A stretch of DNA of 52,672 nt. Source: Parvimonas sp. (lineage in GTDB: Bacteria > Bacillota > Clostridia > Tissierellales > Peptoniphilaceae). Position 1 is the stretch's first letter; each line of letters starts with the position of its first letter. The notes below the pieces were generated by a model. That model ran no database searches. It was not told where the DNA came from and worked only from the letters and a program-made list of their open reading frames with translations. Both the position numbers and the translations under genes were made by a program. Where the stretch lies: positions 1-52,672 of the forward strand of contig JALEHY010000047.1 in assembly GCA_022770425.1 (NCBI GenBank), read 5' to 3'. Shown piece after piece: positions 40,148 through 47,614 of this stretch.

Positions 40148-42073
40148 ATGAATAAAAAAACTAAAGCGTATCTGATATATTTGATACCTGTTGTATTTTT
40201 GATTGTTTACTTTTTTGCAATCAGAAGTGCGGTTCCTACTGTTAAAGAGTACAGTGTAACAGAAATTGTAGCAAAAATAAATAATAATGAAGTTTCTGAA
40301 GTTACAACACAAGGTGCATATATAACAGGAAAACTGAATGATAAAGATAAGACTGAATTTAAAGCCTATCTTCCACAGGAATTCAGATTATCGTTTTATG
40401 AAAATTATTTAAAAGCTAAAGTAGATAACAATACTGTAAAATATGTCGGAAAACCTGAACCGACAAAACCATTTTACATTGAAATGTTACCGACACTTAT
40501 AATTTTGATAGGTCTTGGAGTAGTTTGGTTCTTATTTATGAAACAAGCTCAAGGCGGTGGAAAAGTTATGAATTTTGGAAAAAGTAAGGCGAAATTGCAT
40601 AAGGATAAGAAAAATGAAGTTACTTTTTCAGATGTAGCCGGTTTAGAGGAAGAAAAAGAGGAGTTACAAGAAATAGTTGATTTTTTAAGGTCTCCTAAAA
40701 AATATAGTGATATCGGAGCAAGAATTCCTAAGGGAGTTTTAATGGTTGGTCCTCCCGGAACAGGAAAAACTTATCTTTCAAGAGCTGTTGCAGGAGAAGC
40801 AAAAGTTCCGTTTTTCAGTATAAGCGGTTCAGACTTTGTAGAAATGTTTGTCGGAGTAGGAGCATCACGTGTTAGAGATTTGTTTGGTGAAGCGAAGAAG
40901 AATGCTCCTTGTATAATCTTTATTGACGAAATTGATGCTGTTGGTAGAAGAAGAGGTGCAGGTCTTGGGGGAGGACATGATGAAAGAGAACAAACTCTTA
41001 ATCAACTTCTTGTAGAGATGGATGGATTTGGAACTAACGAGGGAATTATCGTTATGGCTGCTACTAACAGACCTGATATTCTTGATCCGGCTATACTAAG
41101 ACCGGGAAGGTTTGACAGACAAATTTATGTTGGTATTCCTAATGTTAGAGAAAGAGAAGCTATCCTTATGGTGCATACAAGGAATAAAAGACTTGATCCT
41201 GATGTAAACCTTAAAGCTATTGCAAAACAAACAACCGGATTTACTCCGGCAGATTTGGAAAATTTATGTAATGAGGCTGCATTACTTTCAGCAAGACAAA
41301 ATTTAAAAGCTATAACTATGAAAATATTTGAAGAAGCCGCAATCAAAGTTGTTGCAGGTCCTGAAAAGAAATCTGCGGTTGTAACTGAAAGAGACAGAAA
41401 AATTACTGCTTACCATGAAGCGGGTCATGCAATAGTTTCACGTTTTGTACCTTTGTCAGATCCCGTACAAATGATAACTATTGTTCCAAGAGGACGTTCA
41501 GGAGGATTTACAGCTTACACTCATGACGAAGATCGTCAATATATGACAGTGAATGCAATGAAGTCTCGTCTTGCAATGATGTTGGGAGGTCGTTCTGCAG
41601 AATTCATAATTTTTGAAGACTTTACAACCGGAGCATCTAACGATATTGAAAGAGCTACAAAACTTGCAAGAAATATGGTAACAACTTATGGAATGAGTGA
41701 AAAAATCGGGCCTATAAATTATGATATGGGTGAAGAAGAAACTTTCTTGGGAAGAGATTTTGGAAAGAATAGAGCTTATTCTGAAGATGTTGCAAAAATG
41801 ATTGACAATGAAGTTAAAGTATTGCTTGATGAAGCGTATTCAAAAGCGATTAACATTTTAAAAGAAAATGAAGAATTTTTACACATTGTTTCAAAGAGAT
41901 TGTTGGAAGAAGAAACTGTAAGTGGAAAAGATTTTGAAGATATGTATAATAAGTATATGGGAATAGAACCTACAGAAGAGATTTTAGAGGAAACTGTTGA
42001 AACTCAGGAAGTTAAAACACAGGAAGATTCTGAAAATGAAAATGATGTAAATCAGGATACAGAAATTGTGTAG
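40148..42073 (+). CDS. ftsH: ATP-dependent zinc metalloprotease FtsH
   Basis: FtsH is the membrane AAA+ protease that removes misassembled membrane proteins and selected regulators. The 641-residue product has two transmembrane helices (about 9-27 and 116-135) around an extracellular domain, Walker A GPPGTGKT (about 201-208), Walker B IIFIDEIDAVG, the SRH region with RPGRFDRQI, and the zinc-binding HEAGH (423-427). An acidic tail follows (about 605-641). AGGAGG precedes the ATG. The gene ends before an intergenic hairpin. Confidence 0.98.
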   Translation: MNKKTKAYLIYLIPVVFLIVYFFAIRSAVPTVKEYSVTEIVAKINNNEVSEVTTQGAYITGKLNDKDKTEFKAYLPQEFRLSFYENYLKAKVDNNTVKYVGKPEPTKPFYIEMLPTLIILIGLGVVWFLFMKQAQGGGKVMNFGKSKAKLHKDKKNEVTFSDVAGLEEEKEELQEIVDFLRSPKKYSDIGARIPKGVLMVGPPGTGKTYLSRAVAGEAKVPFFSISGSDFVEMFVGVGASRVRDLFGEAKKNAPCIIFIDEIDAVGRRRGAGLGGGHDEREQTLNQLLVEMDGFGTNEGIIVMAATNRPDILDPAILRPGRFDRQIYVGIPNVREREAILMVHTRNKRLDPDVNLKAIAKQTTGFTPADLENLCNEAALLSARQNLKAITMKIFEEAAIKVVAGPEKKSAVVTERDRKITAYHEAGHAIVSRFVPLSDPVQMITIVPRGRSGGFTAYTHDEDRQYMTVNAMKSRLAMMLGGRSAEFIIFEDFTTGASNDIERATKLARNMVTTYGMSEKIGPINYDMGEEETFLGRDFGKNRAYSEDVAKMIDNEVKVLLDEAYSKAINILKENEEFLHIVSKRLLEEETVSGKDFEDMYNKYMGIEPTEEILEETVETQEVKTQEDSENENDVNQDTEIV

Positions 42074-42092
42074 AAATAATTTAATATAATTT

Positions 42093-42122
42093 AGTTGAGT
42101 AGAAGAATCCTTCTACTCAACT
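42093..42122 (+). other. 13-bp hairpin between ftsH and the next gene
   Basis: AGTTGAGTAGAAG/CTTCTACTCAACT (42093-42105 with 42110-42122), four-base loop AATC. No T tract follows; the next gene's GGAGG is only 6 nt away. A processing or stabilising hairpin, or a weak terminator, are the options. Confidence 0.6.
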
Positions 42123-42137
42123 ATTATGGAGGTAAAT

Positions 42138-42614
42138 ATGGGAACAAATGAATTTGTATTAATGGCGTTTGCAATTATAATGGTTTTTGTTGTAAAAAAA
42201 CTTGTTGCAATATATCATAGCAGGAAAAGACTTGAAGGAACTATTACAGCTTTAAATCTTAGAGGAAGAAGAACTCTTTTGATATTATCGGTGTCATTAG
42301 TTGTTTTCGGAACTGTATATGCGATTAGAATCAGAGATGTTTATAGTATAGTGTATATAATTTTAGGAGTTTGTTATGTTTTAATATCTCTTGACAGACT
42401 TTATATTGCAGATAACGGATTTTGCTATGACGGTAAGTTTATTGAATTTAAGAATATAAAAAAATGGAATCCTTTGGGAAACAAATTTTTTGAAGTGATT
42501 TCAGCGGATTCATTAAAAGATATTACTTTAACAATTCCTATGGATAAAGAAAATGCAGATAAACTTTCAACAATTATAAAACAAAAAAAGAATAAATCTA
42601 AGGCAAAAAAATAA
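42138..42614 (+). CDS. Hypothetical membrane protein
   Basis: The 158-residue protein has an N-terminal hydrophobic helix (about 5-23), a basic loop, two further hydrophobic segments (about 46-64 and 70-86), and a soluble C-terminal part (about 90-150) with DNGFCYDGKFIEFKNIKKWNPLG, which suggests a small beta domain with a YxGKxIxxxxI pattern that resembles the DUF5673 type. I am not certain of the family. An upstream ATG at 42126 overlaps the ribosome site; GGAGG at 42128-42132 supports ATG at 42138. It is coupled to ogg by TAATG, so co-expression with base-excision repair is expected, function unknown. Confidence 0.8.
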   Translation: MGTNEFVLMAFAIIMVFVVKKLVAIYHSRKRLEGTITALNLRGRRTLLILSVSLVVFGTVYAIRIRDVYSIVYIILGVCYVLISLDRLYIADNGFCYDGKFIEFKNIKKWNPLGNKFFEVISADSLKDITLTIPMDKENADKLSTIIKQKKNKSKAKK

Positions 42615-43498
42615 TGAAAATATATCAAAGTGAAAATTATGTTATTTGTGAAGATTTAGACCATTTTGAACCAAAAGCCATTTTTACATGTGGTCAGGCT
42701 TTCAGATGGTATGAAGAAGATGACGGAAGTTATACTACAATTCACAAAGGAAGAGTTTTAAATGTGAAATCCGTTGAAAATAAAATATTTTTTAAAGGAA
42801 CAACTTTAAAAGAATTTGATGAAATTTGGATGGATTATTTTGATTTAAAAACAGACTATAACAGTATTGAAAGAGAACTTTCAGTGGATGAAACATTATT
42901 AAAGGCAGTAGAATACGGTAAAGGAATCAGAATTTTAAATCAAGAACATTTTGAAATGCTCATAAGTTTTATTATCTCTGCAAATAATATGATACCAAGA
43001 ATAAAAAAATCCATAGAAATTATTTCGAATCGTTTCGGAACTTTTATATGTAAAGATGAAAAGAGAGAATATTACTCGTTTCCTACAGTAGAACAGTTAA
43101 GTAAAGCAAGTGTTTCAGAACTTAGGGAATTTGCTAAAGTAGGTTTTAGAGATGAGAGAATAGTTAAAACTGTTGATAAAATTATAGCTGAAAATATTAA
43201 TCTTGATGAACTTGAAGGGCTTGATACTTTTGAACTTAGAGAAAGATTACTGGAATTTTCCGGCGTAGGGAATAAAGTTGCTGACTGTATAATGTTATTT
43301 TCTTATAAAAGAGGAGAAGTGTTTCCGGTTGATGTTTGGATTAAACGTGTAATGGAAGAACTTTTTATACACAAAGAAACACCTGTTAAAAAAATTTCCG
43401 AACATGCCAATCGAATATTTAAAGATTATGCAGGTTATGCTCAACAATATCTTTTTTATTATGGACGTGAGGAAAAAATAGGAAAAAAAACAGATTAA
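42614..43498 (+). CDS. ogg: 8-oxoguanine DNA glycosylase (OGG1-type)
   Basis: Ogg removes 8-oxoguanine paired with C. The 294-residue protein matches the OGG1 branch of the HhH-GPD family: FTCGQAFRW near the N terminus, ISFIISANNMIPRIKKSI, the HhH-GPD hairpin LEFSGVGNKVADCIML with catalytic Lys221 and the Asp240 in FPVDVWIKRV. The Lys-Asp spacing of 19 equals that in human OGG1. No iron-sulfur Cys cluster is seen, which separates it from EndoIII/MutY. The start lies in the stop of the upstream membrane protein. Confidence 0.94.
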   Translation: MKIYQSENYVICEDLDHFEPKAIFTCGQAFRWYEEDDGSYTTIHKGRVLNVKSVENKIFFKGTTLKEFDEIWMDYFDLKTDYNSIERELSVDETLLKAVEYGKGIRILNQEHFEMLISFIISANNMIPRIKKSIEIISNRFGTFICKDEKREYYSFPTVEQLSKASVSELREFAKVGFRDERIVKTVDKIIAENINLDELEGLDTFELRERLLEFSGVGNKVADCIMLFSYKRGEVFPVDVWIKRVMEELFIHKETPVKKISEHANRIFKDYAGYAQQYLFYYGREEKIGKKTD

Positions 43499-43502
43499 AT
43501 TT

Positions 43503-43540
43503 AAAATGACCGCTTTGATTGAACAAGGCGGTCATTTTTT
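43503..43540. terminator. Bidirectional terminator between ogg and maf
   Basis: A 14-bp stem with one G-U pair (43504-43517 with 43524-43537), GC-rich core TGACCGC, and T/A runs on both sides. The two genes converge on it. Confidence 0.9.
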
Positions 43541-43563
43541 GTTTTTGATTATTTTTTATAACT

Positions 43564-44175
43564 TTATAAATATTGTATTTCATATAATTTTCTGTAAAGT
43601 GAGGAAATCGGCAGTCCTACTATGTTAAAAAAATCTCCTTTAAATTCTTTAATTAAAAGATTTCCTCTGTCTTGGATTCCGTAACTGCCTGCTTTATCAA
43701 ACGGTTTTTCATTTTCAATATAACTTTTTATAAGTTCCTTTTGAACAGTATCTAAGATATTAAATGTCACAAAACTTTTTTCGCTAAATTGATGGAATAT
43801 ACCTTTGTGAAATATACATACGGCAGTTTCTACAATATGAGTTTTTCCTGACAGATATTCGAGTGTAGTTTTCGCATCATCAAAATTTTTGGGCTTTCCA
43901 AAAATTTTTTTATCATCATAAACAACAGTATCTGCTGAAATTACTAATTTGTCAGAATGGCTATCGGACACTTTTTTACATTTTGCATATGCCAAATTTT
44001 TACATATCTTACTGAATTTTTCCGAATTTTCAACTTTTTCTTTTAAAATTTTTGCTTCGATTTTCTCCTCATCAACGTTTGAAACTACAATGTCATAATT
44101 TTCAAAAATTAATTTTAACAATTCTTTTCTTCTCAAAGAATTGCTTGCTAAAATAATTTCACAATCAAAATTCAT
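43564..44175 (-). CDS. maf: Maf family nucleotide pyrophosphatase
   Basis: Maf proteins hydrolyse nucleoside triphosphates such as dTTP, UTP or modified nucleotides to monophosphates; excess Maf blocks septum formation in Bacillus. The 203-residue protein shows LASNSLRRKELL at the N terminus, VISADTVVYDDKKIFGKPKN (about 78-97), EYLSGKTHIVETAVC, and the C-terminal KAGSYGIQDRG and IVGLPISSLYR. GGAG lies close to the start. The repressor gene ends 50 nt upstream with no terminator between, so co-transcription with it is likely. Confidence 0.95.
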   Translation of the reverse strand: MNFDCEIILASNSLRRKELLKLIFENYDIVVSNVDEEKIEAKILKEKVENSEKFSKICKNLAYAKCKKVSDSHSDKLVISADTVVYDDKKIFGKPKNFDDAKTTLEYLSGKTHIVETAVCIFHKGIFHQFSEKSFVTFNILDTVQKELIKSYIENEKPFDKAGSYGIQDRGNLLIKEFKGDFFNIVGLPISSLYRKLYEIQYL

Positions 44176-44225
44176 ATTTAATATCTCCTAATTACTACTT
44201 TTAACATAAATAAAAATCCTTTACT

Positions 44226-44864
44226 TTATAAATTTACACAGTACATTACTACTTTTCCCAATATAGTTACAGGATCTTCATCAGAAAATTTAAAATCAGT
44301 AAATGAATGGTAGGTTGAACATGGTCTAAAAATAATATCTTTTCCGTCTCTGTAGAACAATTTTAGACTATATTCTCCGTTGTTTGAAAATACAACCATA
44401 TCTTCATCCTCGAGGTTATAAATAGGATAGTTTGTTTTTACTGCAATATAACTTCCGTTTGGAATTATTTTATTCATACTTTCGCCGTTTACATGCATAA
44501 CTAAAATATCATCATCATTTGCATAAGGACCCATAACAGAGTCACTTATTTCAATTTTTTCAAACTCTAAATCATAATTAGGTCCGTCCGGATTTCCTGC
44601 AGAAACCCCGTAAGGAAGATAATTATATATAGCGGATTTTGAAGAACTTTTTTTATTTGTATAACTTTCCCAACCTAATATCTCTATCGGCGTAGAGTTA
44701 TAAATTTCTGCCAATTTTTCGATTTTATCTATAGGAATGTTGGTTATTATGTTATTTTCATATTTGAATAAATTTTGTTTAGTTGTTCCGACTAACTCTC
44801 CGGCATCTTGTAAAGTTAAATTTGAATTTTGTCTTAATTTTTTTAATCTATCTCCAATAGTCAT
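44226..44864 (-). CDS. XRE-family repressor with S24 (LexA/CI-type) peptidase domain
   Basis: The 212-residue protein has an N-terminal helix-turn-helix (about residues 4-60, ...LTLQDAGELVGTTKQNLFKYE) and a C-terminal S24 domain. The self-cleavage site is the Ala89-Gly90 in GVSAGNPDG; the nucleophile is Ser129 in NGESMNKIIPNGSYIAVK and the general base Lys168 in EYSLKLFYRDG. Residue spacing is close to LexA/CI. Such repressors are inactivated by RecA-stimulated self-cleavage. AGGGTGA precedes the ATG. It is divergent from a near-consensus promoter that drives a small membrane peptide, sharing a 12-bp repeat in both control regions, and it is followed by maf. Confidence 0.93.
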   Translation of the reverse strand: MTIGDRLKKLRQNSNLTLQDAGELVGTTKQNLFKYENNIITNIPIDKIEKLAEIYNSTPIEILGWESYTNKKSSSKSAIYNYLPYGVSAGNPDGPNYDLEFEKIEISDSVMGPYANDDDILVMHVNGESMNKIIPNGSYIAVKTNYPIYNLEDEDMVVFSNNGEYSLKLFYRDGKDIIFRPCSTYHSFTDFKFSDEDPVTILGKVVMYCVNL

Positions 44865-44895
44865 AATATCACCCTTAAATTATTTTTATAAATTA

Positions 44896-44924
44896 ATTAT
44901 ATAATAAAATAACTTAAAAAGCAA
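44896..44924 (-). promoter_or_regulatory. Predicted promoter of the repressor gene
   Basis: On the minus strand TTGCTT (44919-44924), 17-bp spacer, TATAAT (44896-44901). The sequence TAACTTAAAAAG (44910-44921, plus strand) lies between and partly on the -35 box, and recurs at 44999-45010, suggesting autoregulation. Confidence 0.5.
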
Positions 44925-44964
44925 TTTATTTTTAAAAAATATAAAAAATTTTAAAAAAAGTATC

Positions 44965-44993
44965 TTGACAAGTTATATTCCTTGTTGTATAAT
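44965..44993 (+). promoter_or_regulatory. Perfect-consensus promoter of the 43-residue peptide
   Basis: TTGACA at 44965-44970, 17-bp spacer, TATAAT at 44988-44993: exact sigma-A consensus. It should be very strong unless repressed. Confidence 0.85.
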
Positions 44994-45024
44994 TTAAGTA
45001 ACTTAAAAAGAAACTTAAATTATA
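44988..45024. promoter_or_regulatory. Operator-like inverted repeat over the -10 box and transcript start
   Basis: TATAATTTAAGT (44988-44999) is perfectly inverted at 45013-45024, 13 nt apart. Nested in it is a second palindrome TTAAGTAACTTAA (44994-45006) and the direct copy of TAACTTAAAAAG (44999-45010) that also lies at 44910-44921. The half-site is likely TTAAGT/ACTTAA. Confidence 0.75.
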
Positions 45025-45038
45025 TGGAGGTAAATATT

Positions 45039-45170
45039 ATGCAAAGAAGAAAAATCAGAAAAAATGAGATAGATTCAATGGAAATGTTCAAATTGTTATT
45101 TACATTTACAATTTTCACTATGGCTTGGTTTTTTATGATAATGTATGGAGTAACCGGAAAGTTGATTTAA
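45039..45170 (+). CDS. 43-residue membrane peptide under repressor control
   Basis: The peptide begins MQRRKIRKNEIDSMEMFK, a strongly basic N terminus with a few acidic residues, then one hydrophobic segment (about residues 18-38) with aromatic residues TMAWFFMIMYG and a short tail TGKLI. GGAGG lies 8 nt before the ATG at 45039; the frame could extend to 44982 but that start would precede the predicted transcript start. It has its own consensus promoter, operator and strong terminator, so it looks like the sole target of the divergent S24 repressor. Size and topology resemble DNA-damage-induced toxic or division-blocking peptides (TisB- or SosA-like), but sequence similarity is not apparent; function is unknown. 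Confidence 0.8.
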   Translation: MQRRKIRKNEIDSMEMFKLLFTFTIFTMAWFFMIMYGVTGKLI

Positions 45171-45192
45171 AAGTTGAGCAATAAAAATAAAG

Positions 45193-45229
45193 AACATCTT
45201 GATGTTAGGTAGCATCAAGATGTTTTTTT
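45193..45229 (+). terminator. Terminator of the small-peptide gene
   Basis: A perfect 12-bp stem AACATCTTGATG (45193-45204 with 45213-45224), loop of 8 nt, seven-base T run. Confidence 0.9.
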
Positions 45230-45296
45230 GTTAAAGGTTCAATATAAAATCTCATTTAATTTGAGCCGAACTCAAAAACATGGATAATTAAATAAA

Positions 45297-45478
45297 TTAT
45301 TCAAAGGAATGTAATCTATAATTAATATGAGACATTCCTTTTAAATTCTTCTTAATTCTTTTCGTATTGTACCATTTAATATACTTTTTATATTTTTTTG
45401 ATAATTCCGATTGACTGATACTATTTTTTTATATTCTTTAATGACTTTTATTTTTAAATTTATATCATATTTTGACAT
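45297..45478 (-). pseudogene. Fused remnant of IS3-family transposase OrfA/OrfB
   Basis: From the ATG at 45476-45478 the minus strand encodes 19 OrfA-like residues, then a junction, and the OrfB frame continues to a TAA at 45297-45299. The OrfB-like tail YNTKRIKKNLKGMS is diagnostic of the C-terminal part of IS3-family integrases, after the DDE catalytic residues. The two parts are in different frames and all catalytic residues are lost, so the fragment is not a working gene. The remaining open frame (45341-45478, 45 codons) is an artefact of the deletion. Confidence 0.75.
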
Positions 45479-45483
45479 ACAAA

Positions 45484-45516
45484 AACCCCTAAATCCTTTG
45501 TTTGGATTTAGAGGTT
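45484..45516 (-). terminator. Leader terminator of the IS remnant
   Basis: On the minus strand a 13-bp stem with a U-G pair (45504-45516 with 45484-45496) is followed by TTTTTG just before the OrfA start. IS elements often carry such a hairpin to limit transcription from outside. Confidence 0.7.
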
Positions 45517-45557
45517 CCATCAATTTAAATGAGTTTTTATATTTCCAGTTACAATTG

Positions 45558-46157
45558 TTATATTGAAATTACTTTACTTGAATTGAACAATGTTTCATAA
45601 ATTGTATACATATTGCTCACTTGTCCTACCAAAAGTTTTTCTTTTAATTCATAATAGTCTAAACAAGTTCCGCATGAAATTATTTCAACACCTTTTTCTT
45701 CTAATTTTTTTAAGTCATCAATACAAGGAGAACCTTCGGTTGTAAGTTTTACTCCCGCATTAAAGAATATCATTGTTTTAGGTAATTTTTCATACTCACT
45801 CACTGTATAAATAAAACCTTTTATTAAAATTTTACCTAACTGTTCTGAACCGTTACCCATAAAATCTTTTGAAACGGCAATGACTGTTTGTGACATATCT
45901 GAGATTTGACAAAATTCTTCGGGATTTTTAAGTGTAGAATTTTCATTTTTCGTTATAAAAATGTGAAATTCATTTTCTGATTTTTTTTCAAAGTTGAATG
46001 ATAAATTACTGTTTTTTGCAAATTTTTCTAAATTTGAAACAGCAGTTTCGTTATCGACAATTACCAAAAAATCTTTTTCATTAGAATTTTCGACTTCTTT
46101 TTTTGTTAAAATCAATGGTTGAGGGCATAAAAGTCCTTTTGCGTTTATTTCTTTCAT
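45558..46157 (-). CDS. yedF: Sulfurtransferase-like selenium metabolism protein YedF
   Basis: The 199-residue protein joins an N-terminal TusA/SirA domain, with the Cys11-Pro12 motif in NAKGLLCPQPLI, to a C-terminal DsrE-like domain with KTMIFFNAGVKLT, SPCIDDL and the CGTC motif in ISCGTCLDYY. YedF in the selenium clusters is thought to handle reduced selenium, but no selD, selA or selB is in this window. GGAGG lies 6 nt before the start. The gene stands alone, with the IS remnant 14 nt downstream. The 294 nt between it and ispD show no further gene. Confidence 0.9.
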   Translation of the reverse strand: MKEINAKGLLCPQPLILTKKEVENSNEKDFLVIVDNETAVSNLEKFAKNSNLSFNFEKKSENEFHIFITKNENSTLKNPEEFCQISDMSQTVIAVSKDFMGNGSEQLGKILIKGFIYTVSEYEKLPKTMIFFNAGVKLTTEGSPCIDDLKKLEEKGVEIISCGTCLDYYELKEKLLVGQVSNMYTIYETLFNSSKVISI

Positions 46158-46404
46158 AAAAGCCTCCTATTAATAATTTCATCATAACAACACCAATTTA
46201 ATTTATCGATTGAAATTATGACATATACAATCTGATTATACAACATATATTATTTTAATACAAGATTAATTTAGAAAAAAACAGTTGAAAATTATTTTAA
46301 ATTTAATTTTAAATCAGTTAATTTGTAAAATTTAAAATTGTTATTAAATTAACATTTTTTGTTATAAATTTTTAATATTCATTTTATTTTTGATTTTTTA
46401 AAAG

Positions 46405-46433
46405 TGGAAAATGTTTCAAAAATATGTTAAAAT
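46405..46433 (+). promoter_or_regulatory. Predicted promoter of ispD-ispF-metK
   Basis: TGGAAA (46405-46410, weak -35), 17-bp spacer, TAAAAT (46428-46433) with an extended TGT. The leader is very short, about 12 nt. Confidence 0.45.
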
Positions 46434-46451
46434 ATAAGGCGAGGTGAAATT

Positions 46452-47141
46452 ATGACAAAAAAGGTATCTGTTGTAATTACTGCGGCCGGTTCATCAAGTA
46501 GAATGAAAGGTTCAGTTAGTAAAATTTTTCTTAATATTGACGAAAAAACAGTTATAGAATGGACAATAAATTCATTTTTGGAAATTAGTGATATTAATGA
46601 GTTAATTGTTGTTACTAAAGAAGAATATTTTGAAAAAATCGGAACTTTTTTGAAAAATGTTCCGTTCAATACTAAACTGGTTGTAGGAGGAAATTCAAGA
46701 GAAGAATCCACTTTTAACGGTTTAATGGCAGTTTCAAGCGAGACGGATTATGTAATTTGTCATGATGGAGCAAGACCTTTGTTGTCAAAAGAAATAATTT
46801 TAAATGTTATAAATGAATTAGATAAATATGATGCGGTTATAACGGGAGTTAAAGCAAAAGATACTATGAAAATTGTTTCTGACAGTATGGAAGTTGTATC
46901 AACTCCAGATAGACGTAATTTATATAATATTCAAACGCCACAAGCATTTAAAAAAGATTTGATTTTAAAGGCATATCAAAAATTTTTTAATGAAAATTTC
47001 TTTGTAACAGATGATTCTTCTGTGGTATCTAATTTAAATATTCCTGTAAAACTTATTGAAGGAGAATACAGTAATATAAAAATTACTACAAATGAAGATA
47101 TTGATTTGGTTAGAGAAATTGTGAAAAGAGGTGTTTATTAG
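46452..47141 (+). CDS. ispD: 2-C-methyl-D-erythritol 4-phosphate cytidylyltransferase
   Basis: IspD makes CDP-methylerythritol in the MEP pathway to isoprenoids. The 229-residue protein shows the nucleotidyltransferase loop ITAAGSSSRMKG (about 8-19), CHDGARPLLSKE, the TGVKAKDTMK segment, and IQTPQAF, with EDIDLVREI at the end. GAGGTG precedes the ATG. Its stop overlaps the GTG start of ispF by one base. Presence of ispD and ispF shows that this organism uses the MEP route. Confidence 0.96.
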   Translation: MTKKVSVVITAAGSSSRMKGSVSKIFLNIDEKTVIEWTINSFLEISDINELIVVTKEEYFEKIGTFLKNVPFNTKLVVGGNSREESTFNGLMAVSSETDYVICHDGARPLLSKEIILNVINELDKYDAVITGVKAKDTMKIVSDSMEVVSTPDRRNLYNIQTPQAFKKDLILKAYQKFFNENFFVTDDSSVVSNLNIPVKLIEGEYSNIKITTNEDIDLVREIVKRGVY

Positions 47142-47614
47142 TGAGAGTAGGACTGGGTTTTGACGTTCATGAATTAGTTGTCGGCAGAGATTTGATTATA
47201 GGCGGAGTAAAGATTGAACATGAAAAGGGGCTTTTAGGGCATAGCGATGCGGATGTTTTAGTTCATGCAATAAATGACGCTATAATCGGAGCTTTATGTC
47301 TTGGTGATATTGGAAAATTGTTTCCCGATACTGACCCTAAATATAAAGATATAAGTTCTTTATTAATGACAAAAGAAGTTGTAAAACTCATGAAAGAAAA
47401 GGGGTATAAGATTGTAAATGTAGATAGTGTTATATCTGCACAAAAACCTAAACTTCAAGGATATATTTTAAAAATGAGAGAAAATATAGCCGAAGTTTTA
47501 GAAACGGAAATAGACAATGTAAGTGTAAAAGCCACAACAACAGAACATTTAGGTTTTGAGGGTAGAGAAGAGGGGATTTCTTCCCAGGCGGTGGTTTTAA
47601 TTGAAAAATTTTAA
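47141..47614 (+). CDS. ispF: 2-C-methyl-D-erythritol 2,4-cyclodiphosphate synthase
   Basis: IspF cyclises CDP-methylerythritol 2-phosphate. The 157-residue trimer-forming protein has the metal ligands in GFDVHEL (about 6-12), HSDADVLVHAINDAIIGA and the TTTEHLGFEGREEGI segment near the end. Length matches the family. The start is a GTG fused to the ispD stop (TAGTG). IspE, the missing step between IspD and IspF, is not in the window. Confidence 0.96.
   Translation: MRVGLGFDVHELVVGRDLIIGGVKIEHEKGLLGHSDADVLVHAINDAIIGALCLGDIGKLFPDTDPKYKDISSLLMTKEVVKLMKEKGYKIVNVDSVISAQKPKLQGYILKMRENIAEVLETEIDNVSVKATTTEHLGFEGREEGISSQAVVLIEKF

Larger units (their letters stand above)
45241..45543 (-). mobile_element. 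303-bp MITE-like derivative of an IS3-family (IS150 group) element
   Basis: The ends are 24-bp terminal inverted repeats with 22 matches (45241-45264 with 45520-45543; pattern AATATAAAAxCTCATTTAAxTTGA). Between them, reading the minus strand, are a leader terminator, the first 19 codons of an OrfA-like frame (MSKYDINLKIKVIKEYKKI) and, in another frame, the final part of OrfB (KKYIKWYNTKRIKKNLKGM then SHINYRLHSFE). The middle of the element, over 1 kb in a full copy, is deleted. TTC at 45238-45240 and 45543-45545 may be a target duplication. The right-end sequence lies just after the peptide gene terminator. Confidence 0.8.

Noticed and set aside
45341..45523. 60-codon minus-strand frame beside the small-peptide gene
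   Set aside because: It lies inside the IS-derived element and joins an OrfA start to out-of-frame OrfB sequence; treated as a pseudogene remnant, not a protein.
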